A DNA stretch of 64,000 bases from Caloramator mitchellensis (lineage in GTDB: Bacteria; Bacillota; Clostridia; Clostridiales; Caloramatoraceae). The DNA lies in contig NZ_LKHP01000005.1 of assembly GCF_001440545.1 (NCBI RefSeq), forward strand, positions 1 through 64,000, read 5' to 3'. The position numbers were made by a program, and so were the translations under genes. Under the pieces are notes generated by a model, which was not told the origin of the DNA, made no database searches, and saw nothing but the letters and a program-made list of their open reading frames with translations. Shown here piece after piece: positions 9,720 to 19,864 of this stretch. The stretch's first letter is position 1, and each line of letters begins with the position of its first letter.

Positions 9720-10175
9720 ATGGCAATAAGAAAAATTAGAACAATTGGAGATGACGTTTTAAGAAAGGTAAGTAAACCCGTAGAAAAAATTGATGCAAGG
9801 CTTTTAACTTTGCTTGATGATATGGTTGAAACGATGTATCATGCAAATGGGGTTGGACTTGCAGCACCTCAGGTCGGAATTCTTAAAAGAGCTATAGTAG
9901 TGGATGTAGGAGAAGGAGTTTATAAACTTATCAACCCAGAAATAATACATGAAGAGGGAGAGCAAATTGACGAAGAGGGTTGCTTGTCAATTCCTAATAG
10001 AAGTGGAGTTGTTAAAAGGCCTAAAAGAGTAAAAGTAAAGGCTTTAAATGAAATGGGACAGGATATTATAATAGACGCTGAGGATTTTTTTGCCAGGGCT
10101 CTTTGTCATGAAATAGACCATTTAAATGGAGTCCTGTATGTAGATAAAGCAGAAGACGCAGAGGTGGTTGAATGA
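9720..10175 (+). CDS. def: Peptide deformylase
   Basis: Def removes the formyl group from nascent N-terminal methionine using a metal ion. All three motifs are present: [10 protein letters not shown] near residue 44, EGCLSIP near 86, and HEIDHLNG near 130, giving the Cys and two His ligands and the catalytic Glu. At 151 residues it matches the short form. Its TGA overlaps the fmt ATG by four bases, coupling removal and addition of formyl groups in one operon. Confidence 0.97.
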   Translation: MAIRKIRTIGDDVLRKVSKPVEKIDARLLTLLDDMVETMYHANGVGLAAPQVGILKRAIVVDVGEGVYKLINPEIIHEEGEQIDEEGCLSIPNRSGVVKRPKRVKVKALNEMGQDIIIDAEDFFARALCHEIDHLNGVLYVDKAEDAEVVE

Positions 10176-11101
10176 AGATAATATTTATGGGAACTCCAGA
10201 ATTTGCTGTCCCTACATTGGAAAAACTTACAGAAAAACATGAAGTTATTGCAGTTTTTACTCAACCGGATAAACCAAAGGGCAGGGGACAAAAAATGCAA
10301 TTTACTCCGGTGAAAGAATTTGCTATTAAAAAAAATATTAAAGTTTATCAGCCAGAACGTTTAAAAAACAACTCAGAAGTTGAAAATTTAATAAAAGAAC
10401 TTAATGCAGATGCAATAGTGGTTGTGGCTTACGGTCAGATTCTACCAAAATCGATTCTTGAGGCTCCTAGATTAGGTAGTATAAATGTGCATGCCTCATT
10501 GCTTCCTAAGCTAAGGGGAGCAGCTCCAATTAATTGGGCTATAATAAATGGAGAATCAAAAACAGGTATAACTACAATGCTGATGGATGTAGGTTTAGAT
10601 ACCGGTGATATGTTATTAAAAAAAGAGGTGGAGATTTTAGAAAACCAAACGGCTGGAGAATTACATGACAATCTGATGCTTATTGGGGCTGATTTACTTA
10701 TAGAAACATTAGAAGGGCTAGAAAAGGGTATAATCATTCCTGAAAAGCAGGATGATAAATTTTCAAGTTATGCACCAATGCTTAGCAAAGAAATGGGGCA
10801 TATTAATTGGGATAGGAATTTTGAAGAAATACACAATTTAATAAGAGGGTTGATTCCATGGCCAGGGGCCTACTCCTATTATGAGGATCAGATGATAAAG
10901 ATATGGAAGTCTAGAAAGAAAAATAATGCGGTTTGTGGTAAACCTGGTGAAATAATCGAAATAACAAAGAATGGTATTGAGGTTGCTTGCAAAGAAGGTT
11001 CCATAGAGATACTTGAACTTCAGGAGGTTGGAGGAAAGAAAATGGATGTTGCTTCATATTTGAATGGCCATAAATTAGAAAAAGGCAAAATATTAAAGTG
11101 A
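10172..11101 (+). CDS. fmt: Methionyl-tRNA formyltransferase
   Basis: Fmt formylates initiator Met-tRNA using 10-formyltetrahydrofolate. The N-terminal formyltransferase domain has catalytic N105, H107 and D143 within [17 protein letters not shown] and [11 protein letters not shown], and the C-terminal domain binds tRNA. Length is 309 residues. The ATGA overlap with def indicates coupled translation. Confidence 0.97.
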   Translation: MKIIFMGTPEFAVPTLEKLTEKHEVIAVFTQPDKPKGRGQKMQFTPVKEFAIKKNIKVYQPERLKNNSEVENLIKELNADAIVVVAYGQILPKSILEAPRLGSINVHASLLPKLRGAAPINWAIINGESKTGITTMLMDVGLDTGDMLLKKEVEILENQTAGELHDNLMLIGADLLIETLEGLEKGIIIPEKQDDKFSSYAPMLSKEMGHINWDRNFEEIHNLIRGLIPWPGAYSYYEDQMIKIWKSRKKNNAVCGKPGEIIEITKNGIEVACKEGSIEILELQEVGGKKMDVASYLNGHKLEKGKILK

Positions 11102-11115
11102 TTGGGGGAGTGGTT

Positions 11116-11799
11116 ATGTATTTTGGTTATGATCCAACTTTTATATTATTAATACCAGCGCTTATATTATCCTTCTATGCGCAGGGGAAAATACAATCTA
11201 CCTTCGCAAAATATTTTAAGGTCCGAGCTATGAGAGGATTAACGGGAGCAGAGGCCGCACGTTTGATACTTGATAGAAACGGACTGTATGATGTTCCTGT
11301 AGTTGCTATTAGAGGAAGGCTAACTGACCATTATGACCCTACACAGAGGGTTCTAAGACTTAGTGAAGACGTCTATTATAGCAATTCAATTGCTTCAATA
11401 GGTGTAGCAGCTCATGAGGCAGGCCACGCAATTCAACATTCAAAGGCGTATGCTCCTTTAATGTTAAGAAACTCCTTGGTGCCAGTAGCTAATATAGGTT
11501 CAAATGTTTCATGGGTATTAATTTTAATGGGATTTTTCCTCGGAGCATTTGGTCTTGTTAGACTTGGTATATTGCTTTTTTCATCTGTAGTATTATTCCA
11601 AATCATCACATTACCAGTTGAATATAACGCAAGTTCAAGGGCATTATTAGAATTAGAGTCCAATGGAGTTTTATATGAAGATGAAATTAGGGGAGCTAAA
11701 AAAGTTTTGAGTGCAGCAGCTTTAACCTATGTTGCAGCAACGTTAATGGCTGTTTCACAATTGTTAAGACTTCTACTCATTTCAAGGGATAGAGATTAG
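11116..11799 (+). CDS. Zinc metallopeptidase, YugP-type membrane protein
   Basis: The 227-residue protein has an N-terminal hydrophobic segment, an HEAGH zinc-protease motif near residues 100-104, and two or three membrane segments in the C-terminal half. It matches the putative membrane zinc peptidases of the YugP type (Zn_peptidase_2), whose substrates are not established. The ATG at 11116 follows GGGGGAG; an upstream in-frame GTG overlapping fmt has no ribosome site. It lies between fmt and rsmB, a common Clostridia position. Confidence 0.85.
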   Translation: MYFGYDPTFILLIPALILSFYAQGKIQSTFAKYFKVRAMRGLTGAEAARLILDRNGLYDVPVVAIRGRLTDHYDPTQRVLRLSEDVYYSNSIASIGVAAHEAGHAIQHSKAYAPLMLRNSLVPVANIGSNVSWVLILMGFFLGAFGLVRLGILLFSSVVLFQIITLPVEYNASSRALLELESNGVLYEDEIRGAKKVLSAAALTYVAATLMAVSQLLRLLLISRDRD

Positions 11800-11808
11800 G
11801 AGGCTAAA

Positions 11809-13149
11809 ATGAAGGATAAAGCAAGATATATTGCTGTAAAGGTTCTTTGTGATATTGACGAGAAAAAAGCCTATTCAAATATTAAGCTTAATCTATATTT
11901 TAAAAAATATGATTTGCAACCAATAGATAGAGCCTTTGCAACTGAGATTGTTTATGGGACAATTAGATGGAAACTTAAAATAGACTATTTAATACAAAAA
12001 TTTTCAAAAATACCTTTAAACAAAATAGACATTTGGGCATTAAATTCAATTAGAATTGCTATCTATCAAATATTTTTTCTTGATAAGGTTCCACATTTTG
12101 CTGCAGTCAATGAATCCGTTGAATTGTCAAAGCTCAAAGATAAAAAGTTATCAGGCTTTGTCAACGGTGTATTAAGAAGCGTTCTAAGAAATAAAGAAGT
12201 ATTTGATAAGATAGAAGTGAAAGATGAAATAACAAAATTGTCGATAGAATATTCTCATCCCGAGTGGTTTATAAAACACTTTATGAAACAATTCAATGGT
12301 GATTTTTTAAAGGACCTTATGGCAGCGAACAATGGTTCACCAAATTTGACGATTAGAGTAAACACATTAAAGTGCACAAGGGATGAACTGGTTGAAAAAC
12401 TAAATAACAGGGGAATAGACGTAAAATATGGTATATTAGACGATGCTCTAATTATCAATGAAGTGTTCCAGCTCGATAAGCTTGAAGAATTTAATAAAGG
12501 TCTATTCTTTATTCAGGATATTAGTTCAATGCTTGTTGCACATATTTTAAATCCGAGGTCCGGTGAAACAATACTTGATATGTGTGCTGCGCCAGGAGGT
12601 AAAACTACTCACTTGGCGCAGTTTATGAAAAATAAGGGTAAAATTTATGCATTTGATATTTATGAACATAAATTGCAACTCATAAACGAGAATGCCAAAA
12701 GGTTGGGCATCAACATAATTGAGCCTTTATTAAAGGATGCATCTATTTTTAATGAAGAATATATTGAAAAATTCGATAAAATATTGTTAGATGCTCCTTG
12801 TTCAGGATTAGGTCTTATTAGAAAAAAACCAGAAATTAGGTGGAATATAAATTTGAGCGATATATTGGAATTGACGAAAATACAACAAATTTTGCTTGAA
12901 AATGCTTCTAGATATCTAAGAATAGGTGGAGAGATGACATACAGCACATGCACAATTTCAAAAGAGGAAAATGAAGATATAATAAATAGCTTTTTGAGTA
13001 GAAACAGTAATTTTGAATTATGCGATATAACAAATTCTGTCCCTGAGAAGATGAAAAGTTGTGTTTATAATACAGGTATGATCAGACTGTTTCCTAATGA
13101 ATTTGATACTGATGGATTTTTTATTGCAAAATTAAAAAGGAAATGGTGA
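11809..13149 (+). CDS. rsmB: 16S rRNA (cytosine-967 C5) methyltransferase
   Basis: RsmB methylates C967 of 16S rRNA with S-adenosylmethionine. The 446-residue protein has an N-terminal NusB-like RNA-binding domain (about 1-130) and a Rossmann methyltransferase domain with DMCAAPGGKTTH. The two active-site cysteines are C331 in DAPCSGLG and C381 in YSTCTI. The start follows AGGAGG. Confidence 0.95.
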   Translation: MKDKARYIAVKVLCDIDEKKAYSNIKLNLYFKKYDLQPIDRAFATEIVYGTIRWKLKIDYLIQKFSKIPLNKIDIWALNSIRIAIYQIFFLDKVPHFAAVNESVELSKLKDKKLSGFVNGVLRSVLRNKEVFDKIEVKDEITKLSIEYSHPEWFIKHFMKQFNGDFLKDLMAANNGSPNLTIRVNTLKCTRDELVEKLNNRGIDVKYGILDDALIINEVFQLDKLEEFNKGLFFIQDISSMLVAHILNPRSGETILDMCAAPGGKTTHLAQFMKNKGKIYAFDIYEHKLQLINENAKRLGINIIEPLLKDASIFNEEYIEKFDKILLDAPCSGLGLIRKKPEIRWNINLSDILELTKIQQILLENASRYLRIGGEMTYSTCTISKEENEDIINSFLSRNSNFELCDITNSVPEKMKSCVYNTGMIRLFPNEFDTDGFFIAKLKRKW

Positions 13150-13155
13150 GATATA

Positions 13156-14172
13156 ATGAATGAAATAAGAGATTTTTCAATTTTAGAACTTGAAAATTTT
13201 TTAGAAGGAATAAATGAAAAAAAATTTAGAGCAAAACAGATATTCAAATGGATACATACGGGGATTACTGATTTTGATGAAATGACAGATTTATCAAAAA
13301 ATTTGAGGCAACGTTTAAAGACATATTTTTATATTGAAAACATGTCTATTGAGACAAAGGCTGCATCAAAAGATGGAACTGTGAAGTATCTATTAAAATT
13401 ATTAGATGGAAACTTGATCGAATGCGTTTTAATGCGATATGAGTATGGCAATTCTATTTGTTTATCGACTCAGGCTGGCTGTAGTATGGGATGTAGCTTC
13501 TGTGCTTCTACAATCGGTGGTAAGGTTAGAAATTTGACAGCGGGAGAAATGCTTGGACAAATACTCACAATAATGAAGGACCAAAATATTAAAATTAATA
13601 ACATAGTTCTTATGGGAACTGGAGAACCACTTGATAATTTTGAAAATGTAATTAAATTTTTAAATATAGTAAATGACCCTAATGGAATCAATATAGGAAT
13701 GAGGCATATAACATTATCAACGTGCGGATTAGTTCCTGAAATTAAAAGATTGGCAGAATTAAAGCTTCAAATCACTTTAGCAATTTCACTTCATGCACCT
13801 AACGATGATATTCGTAAGAATATAATGCCTGTTGCTAAAAAATATGGTTTAGACGAATTGTTGGATGCTTGCAGATATTATACCGAAATGACAAATAGAA
13901 GGATTACTTTTGAATATGCTCTGATGCAAGGAATAAACGATAGCGTTGAAAATGCCTATGAATTAGCTCGAAGGCTTGATGGAATTTTGTGTCATGTTAA
14001 CCTAATACCTATAAATCCAATTATGGAAAGAGAATATGAAAAACCAAATAAATTTAGAATCGAACAATTTAAAGATGTGCTTACTTCTTCAGGTATAAAT
14101 GCTACTATAAGAAGAGAATTAGGTTCTGATATTGATGCGGCTTGTGGACAGCTAAGAAGAAGGCATATGTGA
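13156..14172 (+). CDS. rlmN: Dual-specificity 23S rRNA/tRNA adenine-C2 methyltransferase, radical SAM
   Basis: RlmN methylates C2 of A2503 in 23S rRNA and of A37 in some tRNAs. The radical-SAM cluster cysteines are C109, C113 and C116 (CSMGCSFC), and the C-terminal methyl-carrying cysteine is C330 in ACGQLRRR. Length is 338 residues. It lies 6 bases behind rsmB in the same run of genes. Confidence 0.96.
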   Translation: MNEIRDFSILELENFLEGINEKKFRAKQIFKWIHTGITDFDEMTDLSKNLRQRLKTYFYIENMSIETKAASKDGTVKYLLKLLDGNLIECVLMRYEYGNSICLSTQAGCSMGCSFCASTIGGKVRNLTAGEMLGQILTIMKDQNIKINNIVLMGTGEPLDNFENVIKFLNIVNDPNGINIGMRHITLSTCGLVPEIKRLAELKLQITLAISLHAPNDDIRKNIMPVAKKYGLDELLDACRYYTEMTNRRITFEYALMQGINDSVENAYELARRLDGILCHVNLIPINPIMEREYEKPNKFRIEQFKDVLTSSGINATIRRELGSDIDAACGQLRRRHM

Positions 14173-14181
14173 GGTGGTTTT

Positions 14182-14907
14182 GTGTATATTAAATGTAAAA
14201 CCGATATTGGGAAATCAAGAGAATTAAACGAAGATTATGTAATTACTCTAATTTCGAACAATTATTCTTTTATCGCTGTAGCAGATGGGATGGGAGGGCA
14301 TAATGCTGGTGAAGTAGCAAGCAGTATTGCAGCAACAACAGTCAGAGAATTTGTTTTTAATAACTTTTATAATTATGAAGATAAAGAAGAATTGATTAGA
14401 GATGCTATGGTTTTAGCAAACAAAAAAGTATTTGAAAAGTCCCAAAAACTACAGAATTTAAAGGGAATGGGAACGACGCTGACCTGTTGTCTTCTTATAA
14501 AGGATAGGGCTTATGTAGGACATGTAGGTGACAGCCGAGCATATTTAATCAATGAAATAGGGATAACTAAATTAACTGAGGACCATTCGTATGTTCAACA
14601 ACTTGTTAAAAATGGAACTATAACAGAAACTGAAGCAGAAAATCACCCTCAGAAAAACCTGATAACCAGAGCAGTTGGAGTAGAAGAAAACGTTATTGTT
14701 GATACATTCTTTATAGATATTAATCCTAATGACATCATACTTATCTGTTCCGATGGATTGACTTCATACCTAACTAAGGAAGAAATATACCAAATAGTAA
14801 CAGAGAAAAAAGAAGACGCAGTAGAGGATTTGATTGATTTAGCTAATTCACGCGGAGGATTTGACAACATTTCAGTGGTTATTGCAAGGAAGGAGGATGG
14901 GAGATGA
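14182..14907 (+). CDS. prpC: PP2C-type serine/threonine phosphatase
   Basis: This phosphatase reverses phosphorylation by the adjacent kinase PrkC. Its 241 residues carry PP2C metal-binding residues: E17-D18, D35 in ADGMGGHNAGE, the CSDGLTSYL box and the C-terminal GFDNISVV motif. Translation starts at a GTG (14182) with GAGGTGG just upstream. Its end overlaps the kinase start by four bases. Confidence 0.95.
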   Translation: MYIKCKTDIGKSRELNEDYVITLISNNYSFIAVADGMGGHNAGEVASSIAATTVREFVFNNFYNYEDKEELIRDAMVLANKKVFEKSQKLQNLKGMGTTLTCCLLIKDRAYVGHVGDSRAYLINEIGITKLTEDHSYVQQLVKNGTITETEAENHPQKNLITRAVGVEENVIVDTFFIDINPNDIILICSDGLTSYLTKEEIYQIVTEKKEDAVEDLIDLANSRGGFDNISVVIARKEDGR

Positions 14908-16568
14908 ACGAATTGAGCGGCAAGATATTGAATAATAGATATATACTGCTCGACAAAATTGGAGACGGAGGTATGGCTTTAGTTTATAAGGCTAAAGATT
15001 CGATACTAAATAGATATGTTGCTGTTAAAATATTACGTCCAGAGTTTAATTCTGACGAAGATTTCGTTAGCAAGTTTAAAAGGGAATCCATGGCTGCTGC
15101 GAGTTTATCCCATCCTAATATTGTAAGCATTTATGATGTTGGCGAAAATGATGGTTTAAACTTTATTGTAATGGAGTTTGTTAATGGTAGAACTTTAAAG
15201 GAATATATTAAAGAGAGAATTAAACTAAACTATCAGGAAACATTAAGGATTGTTTACCAGATAGCCCTTGCCCTTGAACATGCTCACAAAAATGGAGTTG
15301 TTCACAGGGATATTAAGCCCCATAATATTTTAGTTACTGAAGATAATATTGTAAAAGTCGCAGATTTTGGGATAGCAAGAGCTTCAACCACGAATACAGT
15401 AACTAATACTGGAAAAGTAATGGGGTCTGTCCATTATCTTTCGCCAGAACAGGCCAGGGGAGGATTCAGTGACCACAGGACCGATATATATTCATTAGGT
15501 GTTGTGATGTATGAACTGTTAACTGGGAAGCCACCTTATGATGCTGAAAGTCCTATAACTATTGCGTTGAAACACATACAGGACGAAGTAGTTGAACCTA
15601 TAAAGTTGGAACCATCAATTCCACAAGCTGTAAATGATATTGTAATAAAATCAATGGAAAAGGATATGACCAAAAGATATCAGACTTCAAGGGAATTGAT
15701 AGAGGACATAAATAGGGCAAATATCAATCCTAATAACGCTTTGATAGATAAAAGAGTTGAATTTGAAAAAACAAGAATAATATCATCTGATGTTATAAAT
15801 GAAGAATTAGATAAAAGTGATATTAGGAAAAAAAGAAAAAGAAAAACAATAAATGTTTTAATGACTCTTATTATACTGCTATTGATTTTTGGAGCGAGTT
15901 ATTTTGCGTTTAATAAATATTTTGTAGTGAGGGATGTTTCTGTTCCTAAATTAGTTGGATTATCAGAAGAAAATGCCAGGAGCTTACTTATAAGCAATAA
16001 ACTTAATATGGAAATAGAATCCACACAAAGCAGTGACTTTCCAGAAGGAACAGTTATTTCTTCTATTCCAGAGGAAGGAACACTTGTTAAGGAAAATTCA
16101 ATAGTAAAAGTAATAATAAGTTCAGGACCAAAAACAGTCAAGGTTCCAGAAATTAAAGGATTTGATATAAGCTATGCTGAGAATATATTAAAAAAATACA
16201 AGTTGGAAATAGGCTCTATTGAAAAACAATATAGCGATACAGTTCCAAAAGGTATAATTATGAGTCAATCTCCTAATACTGATATGGAAGTTAAAGAAGG
16301 AACTTCAGTGGATATAATAATTAGTGATGGGCCAGAGATAAAAGTTGTTAAGGTTCCTAATATAGTTGGTATGCCACTTGAGCAGGCTAAGAATGCATTA
16401 AAAACCGCTGGGCTGAATTTAGGTATGATTAAATATGGATATGATCCAAACTACGAAGATGGAGATGTAATAATGCAGGGAGTAGCAGAAGATATAGAAG
16501 TAAGACAAGGAAGTATGATCGATGTTATTGTTAATAAACTAGATGATAATGTTCAACAAGGACAATAA
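14904..16568 (+). CDS. prkC: Serine/threonine protein kinase with three PASTA domains
   Basis: PrkC is a membrane kinase that senses muropeptides or lipid II and controls germination, division or wall metabolism in Firmicutes. The kinase domain has K42 in VAVKIL, HRDIKPHN with D136, and DFG at 154-156. A juxtamembrane linker and Lys/Arg cluster lead to a membrane segment at about 316-336. Three extracellular PASTA domains follow (about 343-412, 413-480, 484-550), one with the variant start VPEIKGF. Length is 554 residues. The prpC-prkC-rsgA-rpe order is conserved. Confidence 0.96.
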   Translation: MNELSGKILNNRYILLDKIGDGGMALVYKAKDSILNRYVAVKILRPEFNSDEDFVSKFKRESMAAASLSHPNIVSIYDVGENDGLNFIVMEFVNGRTLKEYIKERIKLNYQETLRIVYQIALALEHAHKNGVVHRDIKPHNILVTEDNIVKVADFGIARASTTNTVTNTGKVMGSVHYLSPEQARGGFSDHRTDIYSLGVVMYELLTGKPPYDAESPITIALKHIQDEVVEPIKLEPSIPQAVNDIVIKSMEKDMTKRYQTSRELIEDINRANINPNNALIDKRVEFEKTRIISSDVINEELDKSDIRKKRKRKTINVLMTLIILLLIFGASYFAFNKYFVVRDVSVPKLVGLSEENARSLLISNKLNMEIESTQSSDFPEGTVISSIPEEGTLVKENSIVKVIISSGPKTVKVPEIKGFDISYAENILKKYKLEIGSIEKQYSDTVPKGIIMSQSPNTDMEVKEGTSVDIIISDGPEIKVVKVPNIVGMPLEQAKNALKTAGLNLGMIKYGYDPNYEDGDVIMQGVAEDIEVRQGSMIDVIVNKLDDNVQQGQ

Positions 16569-16594
16569 AACAATCAATAACGAGGGAGGAATGT

Positions 16595-17476
16595 ATGCAG
16601 GAAGGAATTATAATAAAAGGAATAGGTGGATTTTATTATGTCGAAACTGAAAGTAAAGATATATTTGAGTGTAGAGCAAGGGGAAAATTCAGAAAGAAAA
16701 ATATAACTCCACTTGTAGGTGATAGAGTTGTAATAGAAGTTACTGATAATAATTCTGGGTATATAATAGATATTAAAGAAAGAAGGTCTCAATTGATAAG
16801 ACCTGCAGTTTCAAACGTTGATCAGGTGGTTGTAGTTTTTTCCATAAAGGAACCTTATATCAATTATACGCTTTTAGATAGAATTTTGGTTCAAATCGAA
16901 AAAAATAAATTAGATACGATATTGTGTTTTAGTAAATCAGACCTTGTAACAGAAGAAGAATATAATGAAGTTTCAAGGATTTATATTGATGCTGGTTATA
17001 AAGTGATAAAGACAGATGTAGTAAATAACAATGGAATAGAAGAGTTGAAAGGTCTATTGAGAGATAAAATAACAGTTTTTGCAGGACCATCTGGCGTTGG
17101 AAAATCAACATTGTTTAATGTATTACAGGATAAAGTTAAAATGGAAACTGGAGAAATTAGTTCAAAAATATCAAGAGGAAAACATACTACACGACATGCT
17201 CAATTAATCAATCTGGAGCACGATTCCTATATAGTTGATACTCCTGGATTTTCCATGCTGGATTTATCTCATATCGATGAATTTGAATTGATGCATTATT
17301 TTAGGGAATTCAAGGAATATTTAGGTCGGTGTAAATTTTCTTCATGTCTGCACTTGAATGAAAAAGGGTGTGCTATTATTGAAAGTGTAGAAAATGGTTT
17401 GTTGAGCAGGAGAAGATATGATAATTATAAATTATTTTTGCTCGAAATAAAAAACAACAGGAGGATTAGCAAATGA
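16595..17476 (+). CDS. rsgA: Small-subunit ribosome assembly GTPase RsgA
   Basis: RsgA is a circularly permuted GTPase that checks late 30S maturation. An N-terminal OB fold precedes motif G4 (SKSD, 113-116), the P-loop GPSGVGKST at 164-172 and DTPGF. A C-terminal zinc site is formed by CKFSSCLH and a later Cys. Length is 293 residues. Its stop overlaps the rpe start. Confidence 0.95.
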   Translation: MQEGIIIKGIGGFYYVETESKDIFECRARGKFRKKNITPLVGDRVVIEVTDNNSGYIIDIKERRSQLIRPAVSNVDQVVVVFSIKEPYINYTLLDRILVQIEKNKLDTILCFSKSDLVTEEEYNEVSRIYIDAGYKVIKTDVVNNNGIEELKGLLRDKITVFAGPSGVGKSTLFNVLQDKVKMETGEISSKISRGKHTTRHAQLINLEHDSYIVDTPGFSMLDLSHIDEFELMHYFREFKEYLGRCKFSSCLHLNEKGCAIIESVENGLLSRRRYDNYKLFLLEIKNNRRISK

Positions 17477-18150
17477 TGAAATTAGCTCCTTCAATTTTGT
17501 CAGCTGATTTTAGCAAGCTTGGTGAAGAAGTAAAATTGATTGAAAAATATGGCGCAGATTATGTTCATATTGACGTTATGGATGGCCATTTTGTTCCCAA
17601 TATAACTATTGGTCCATTAGTAGTTAAATCACTAAGAAAATTAAGCAATTTGGTATTTGATGTTCATTTGATGATAGAAGACCCTGATAAATATATCGAA
17701 CAGTTTGCTAAAGCAGGTTCAGATATAATAACGGTTCATGCAGAAGCTTGTATACATTTAAATAGGACGATAAACTTAATTAAAAGTTTCGGGAAAAAAG
17801 CAGGTGTTGCAATTAATCCTGCTACCCATTTAAATGTTTTAGATTATGTTTTAGATGATATTGATATGATTTTAATCATGAGTGTTAATCCAGGATTTGG
17901 TGGGCAAAAATTTATTGATTCTTCGATTAAAAAAATAAATGAAATAAAGAAAAAAATTGATGCTGAGAGGTTGAGCATTGATATTGAAGTTGACGGTGGA
18001 ATTAATTTAAACAATGTCGACGATGTAATTAAGGCTGGGGCAAATGTAATAGTAGCAGGGTCAGCAATTTTTGAAAGTGAGAATATAAAGGACACAATAG
18101 ATAGATTTAAAAGATTTGGTGAGAAATATGAAAAAGGCTGTTGTTTTTAA
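17473..18150 (+). CDS. rpe: Ribulose-phosphate 3-epimerase
   Basis: Rpe interconverts ribulose-5-phosphate and xylulose-5-phosphate in the pentose phosphate pathway. The TIM-barrel protein shows [10 protein letters not shown] at the N-terminus, [14 protein letters not shown] with metal ligands, [11 protein letters not shown] and a phosphate-binding VDGGIN. Two consecutive ATG codons occur at the start, so its first residue is uncertain by one. It overlaps rsgA by four bases and the following thiN by about 23. Confidence 0.95.
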   Translation: MMKLAPSILSADFSKLGEEVKLIEKYGADYVHIDVMDGHFVPNITIGPLVVKSLRKLSNLVFDVHLMIEDPDKYIEQFAKAGSDIITVHAEACIHLNRTINLIKSFGKKAGVAINPATHLNVLDYVLDDIDMILIMSVNPGFGGQKFIDSSIKKINEIKKKIDAERLSIDIEVDGGINLNNVDDVIKAGANVIVAGSAIFESENIKDTIDRFKRFGEKYEKGCCF

Positions 18151-18784
18151 TTATGGTAAACTAGATAATTTACAGTTAATTAAAAATGAATTAAAGAATA
18201 CAGACTATATATTTTGTGCCGATGGAGGGGCTAATTATGTTTATGAAATTGGATTAGTCCCTGATTTTTTGATTGGTGACTTTGATTCAATTAATATGGA
18301 TGTTTTATCTGAATTTCAAAACAAGGGAATAAATATTATTCAATATCCTCAGGAAAAGGATTTTACAGATACTGAACTTTGTATAAACAAGGCAATTGAA
18401 ATGGGATGCAGCGTGATTTGCATAATAGGGGGAGTTGGTGGAAGGATAGACCATACTTTAGCAAATCTAAACATTTTGCATTATATTAATACTAAAGGAG
18501 CAAAGGGGTATTTTGTTACAGATGAATTTAATATTTATCTAGTAAGCAATGAAATTGAATTAATAGGGAGCAAAGGGGATTTGATTTCTATAATACCAAT
18601 TTTTAATGACGCAAAAGGACTATCAACAAAAGGTCTTAAATATGGACTAGAAAATTCTACGATAGAATTTGGAAAACCTTTAGGAATTTCTAATATAATG
18701 GTAGAAAATAGGTGTGAAATAAAAATTAAAAAAGGAGAAGTGTTAGTATTTAAGCAAAATAAAATTGTGTCAAATGAGCGTTAA
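18128..18784 (+). CDS. thiN: Thiamine pyrophosphokinase
   Basis: ThiN makes thiamine diphosphate from thiamine and ATP. The 218-residue protein shows the family motifs [25 protein letters not shown] and [13 protein letters not shown]. The ATG at 18128, preceded by GGTGAG, is preferred over an in-frame TTG at 18116. It overlaps the end of rpe, consistent with coupled translation. Confidence 0.94.
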   Translation: MKKAVVFNYGKLDNLQLIKNELKNTDYIFCADGGANYVYEIGLVPDFLIGDFDSINMDVLSEFQNKGINIIQYPQEKDFTDTELCINKAIEMGCSVICIIGGVGGRIDHTLANLNILHYINTKGAKGYFVTDEFNIYLVSNEIELIGSKGDLISIIPIFNDAKGLSTKGLKYGLENSTIEFGKPLGISNIMVENRCEIKIKKGEVLVFKQNKIVSNER

Positions 18785-18823
18785 ATGCATAATATAGTTA
18801 CAAATAGTTTTTTTGGTGATTTA

Positions 18824-18991
18824 ATGGGGCATAATAAATTCAAAATTAGTGTTTTTGATGTGATTTTAATAATATTGCTTGGCATTGGATTAGGTATGAT
18901 TATTACAATAATACTTCCTTTCTGGTTTTGGGTGCTAATAGCTTCTATTTGCATTTTTATTTCAGTATGGTATATTTGGAAAAACTTATAA
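18824..18991 (+). CDS. Small two-segment membrane protein, unknown function
   Basis: A 55-residue protein starts at the ATG at 18824 behind GGTGAT; an upstream in-frame ATG at 18785 lacks a ribosome site. It is almost entirely hydrophobic: two likely membrane segments (about 10-31 and 33-52) separated by a Pro, with a short polar N-terminus and a Lys-Asn-Leu end. I do not recognise the family. In B. subtilis the equivalent place holds spoVM, but this sequence does not resemble SpoVM. A strong terminator follows the stop. Confidence 0.6.
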   Translation: MGHNKFKISVFDVILIILLGIGLGMIITIILPFWFWVLIASICIFISVWYIWKNL

Positions 18992-19019
18992 AAAAAATGT
19001 GCTTTTGGCACATTTTTTT
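18991..19019. terminator. Bidirectional terminator between the small membrane gene and rpmB
   Basis: A 12-bp stem (18991-19002 with 19008-19019) around a TTTTG loop has an ATGTGC/GCACAT core flanked by seven A/T pairs. It gives a T-tract on both strands, which fits termination of two converging genes. Confidence 0.9.
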
Positions 19020-19028
19020 TATGCATAA

Positions 19029-19220
19029 TTATAATGCTCTTTGAACTTTTCCTGAACGAAGGCATCTTGTGCAAACATAAACTCTTTTTGGAGTTCCGTT
19101 TAATATAACTTTAACCTTCTTTAAATTTGGAGCCCAACTTCTGTTTGTTTTGCGATGTGAATGGCTATATTGAATTCCAAAAACAAGACCCTTGTTGCAT
19201 ATTTCGCATTTTCTTGACAT
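19029..19220 (-). CDS. rpmB: 50S ribosomal protein L28
   Basis: The 63-residue L28 starts MSRKCEICNKGLVFG and carries two CxxC pairs (CEIC near the start, CTRC near the end), the zinc-binding form of the protein. The ribosome site AGGAGGTG is clear on the minus strand. It is a single-gene unit on the strand opposite its neighbours, with its own promoter and a shared terminator. Confidence 0.97.
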   Translation of the reverse strand: MSRKCEICNKGLVFGIQYSHSHRKTNRSWAPNLKKVKVILNGTPKRVYVCTRCLRSGKVQRAL

Positions 19221-19324
19221 CGTGGCACCTCCTTAACTAGAAACAATAATACCTAATTATAAACATATATATTTTAACAGATATTAGGAACTAATGCAAT
19301 AATCACATAAAAATCACATTAATT

Positions 19325-19353
19325 ATTATATAATGCATTTGCTAATTTGTAAA
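19325..19353 (-). promoter_or_regulatory. Sigma-A promoter of rpmB
   Basis: On the minus strand TTTACA (19348-19353), a 17-bp spacer and TATAAT (19325-19330) form a near-consensus promoter. It predicts a leader of about 95-100 bases before rpmB. The rest of the 19221-19495 gap is AT-rich and shows no convincing promoter for asp23. Confidence 0.75.
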
Positions 19354-19495
19354 GTATTTTTCCTTTACAGCAAAAAATATTTTATCTTGAAGAATCTTTT
19401 CATTTAATATAAAATTATAGAATAAAGATAAAATAGGATTAATATCTACATAGTGGGTTGATTATTCCCTAATTTATTATACGGGAGGTTTAGAT

Positions 19496-19846
19496 ATGTC
19501 TGTAAAAGTTTATAACGAGTATGGCTATATTGAGTTCACGGATGAATTATTGGCGAAACTTGCTGGCGCTGCAACTACTGAATGCTATGGAGTAGTTGGA
19601 ATGGCATCAAAAAGAGCTACTGATGGCATCTGGGAATTATTAAAAAAAGAACAATTAAATAAAGGTGTTAAAGTTTCTGTTAGCAATGATGAAATTATAG
19701 TTGATTTGTTTATCATCGTTGAATATGGAACCAAGATACCTGTTATCGCTGAAAACATCAAACAAAAAGTTAAATACGCTATTGAGAACTTTACAGGTAT
19801 AAAAGTTTCAAAAGTAAATGTTTATGTCCAGGACATAAGAGTTTGA
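19496..19846 (+). CDS. Asp23/YloU family envelope stress protein
   Basis: The 116-residue protein belongs to the Asp23 family (B. subtilis YloU), abundant proteins at the inner face of the membrane linked to envelope homeostasis. It opens with a VKVYNEYGYIEFTDELL segment and shows the conserved VVGMASK region. The start follows GGGAGG. It sits directly before fakA as in B. subtilis (yloU-yloV). Confidence 0.9.
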   Translation: MSVKVYNEYGYIEFTDELLAKLAGAATTECYGVVGMASKRATDGIWELLKKEQLNKGVKVSVSNDEIIVDLFIIVEYGTKIPVIAENIKQKVKYAIENFTGIKVSKVNVYVQDIRV

Positions 19847-19864
19847 AGCAGGGAGGTTTAAACA

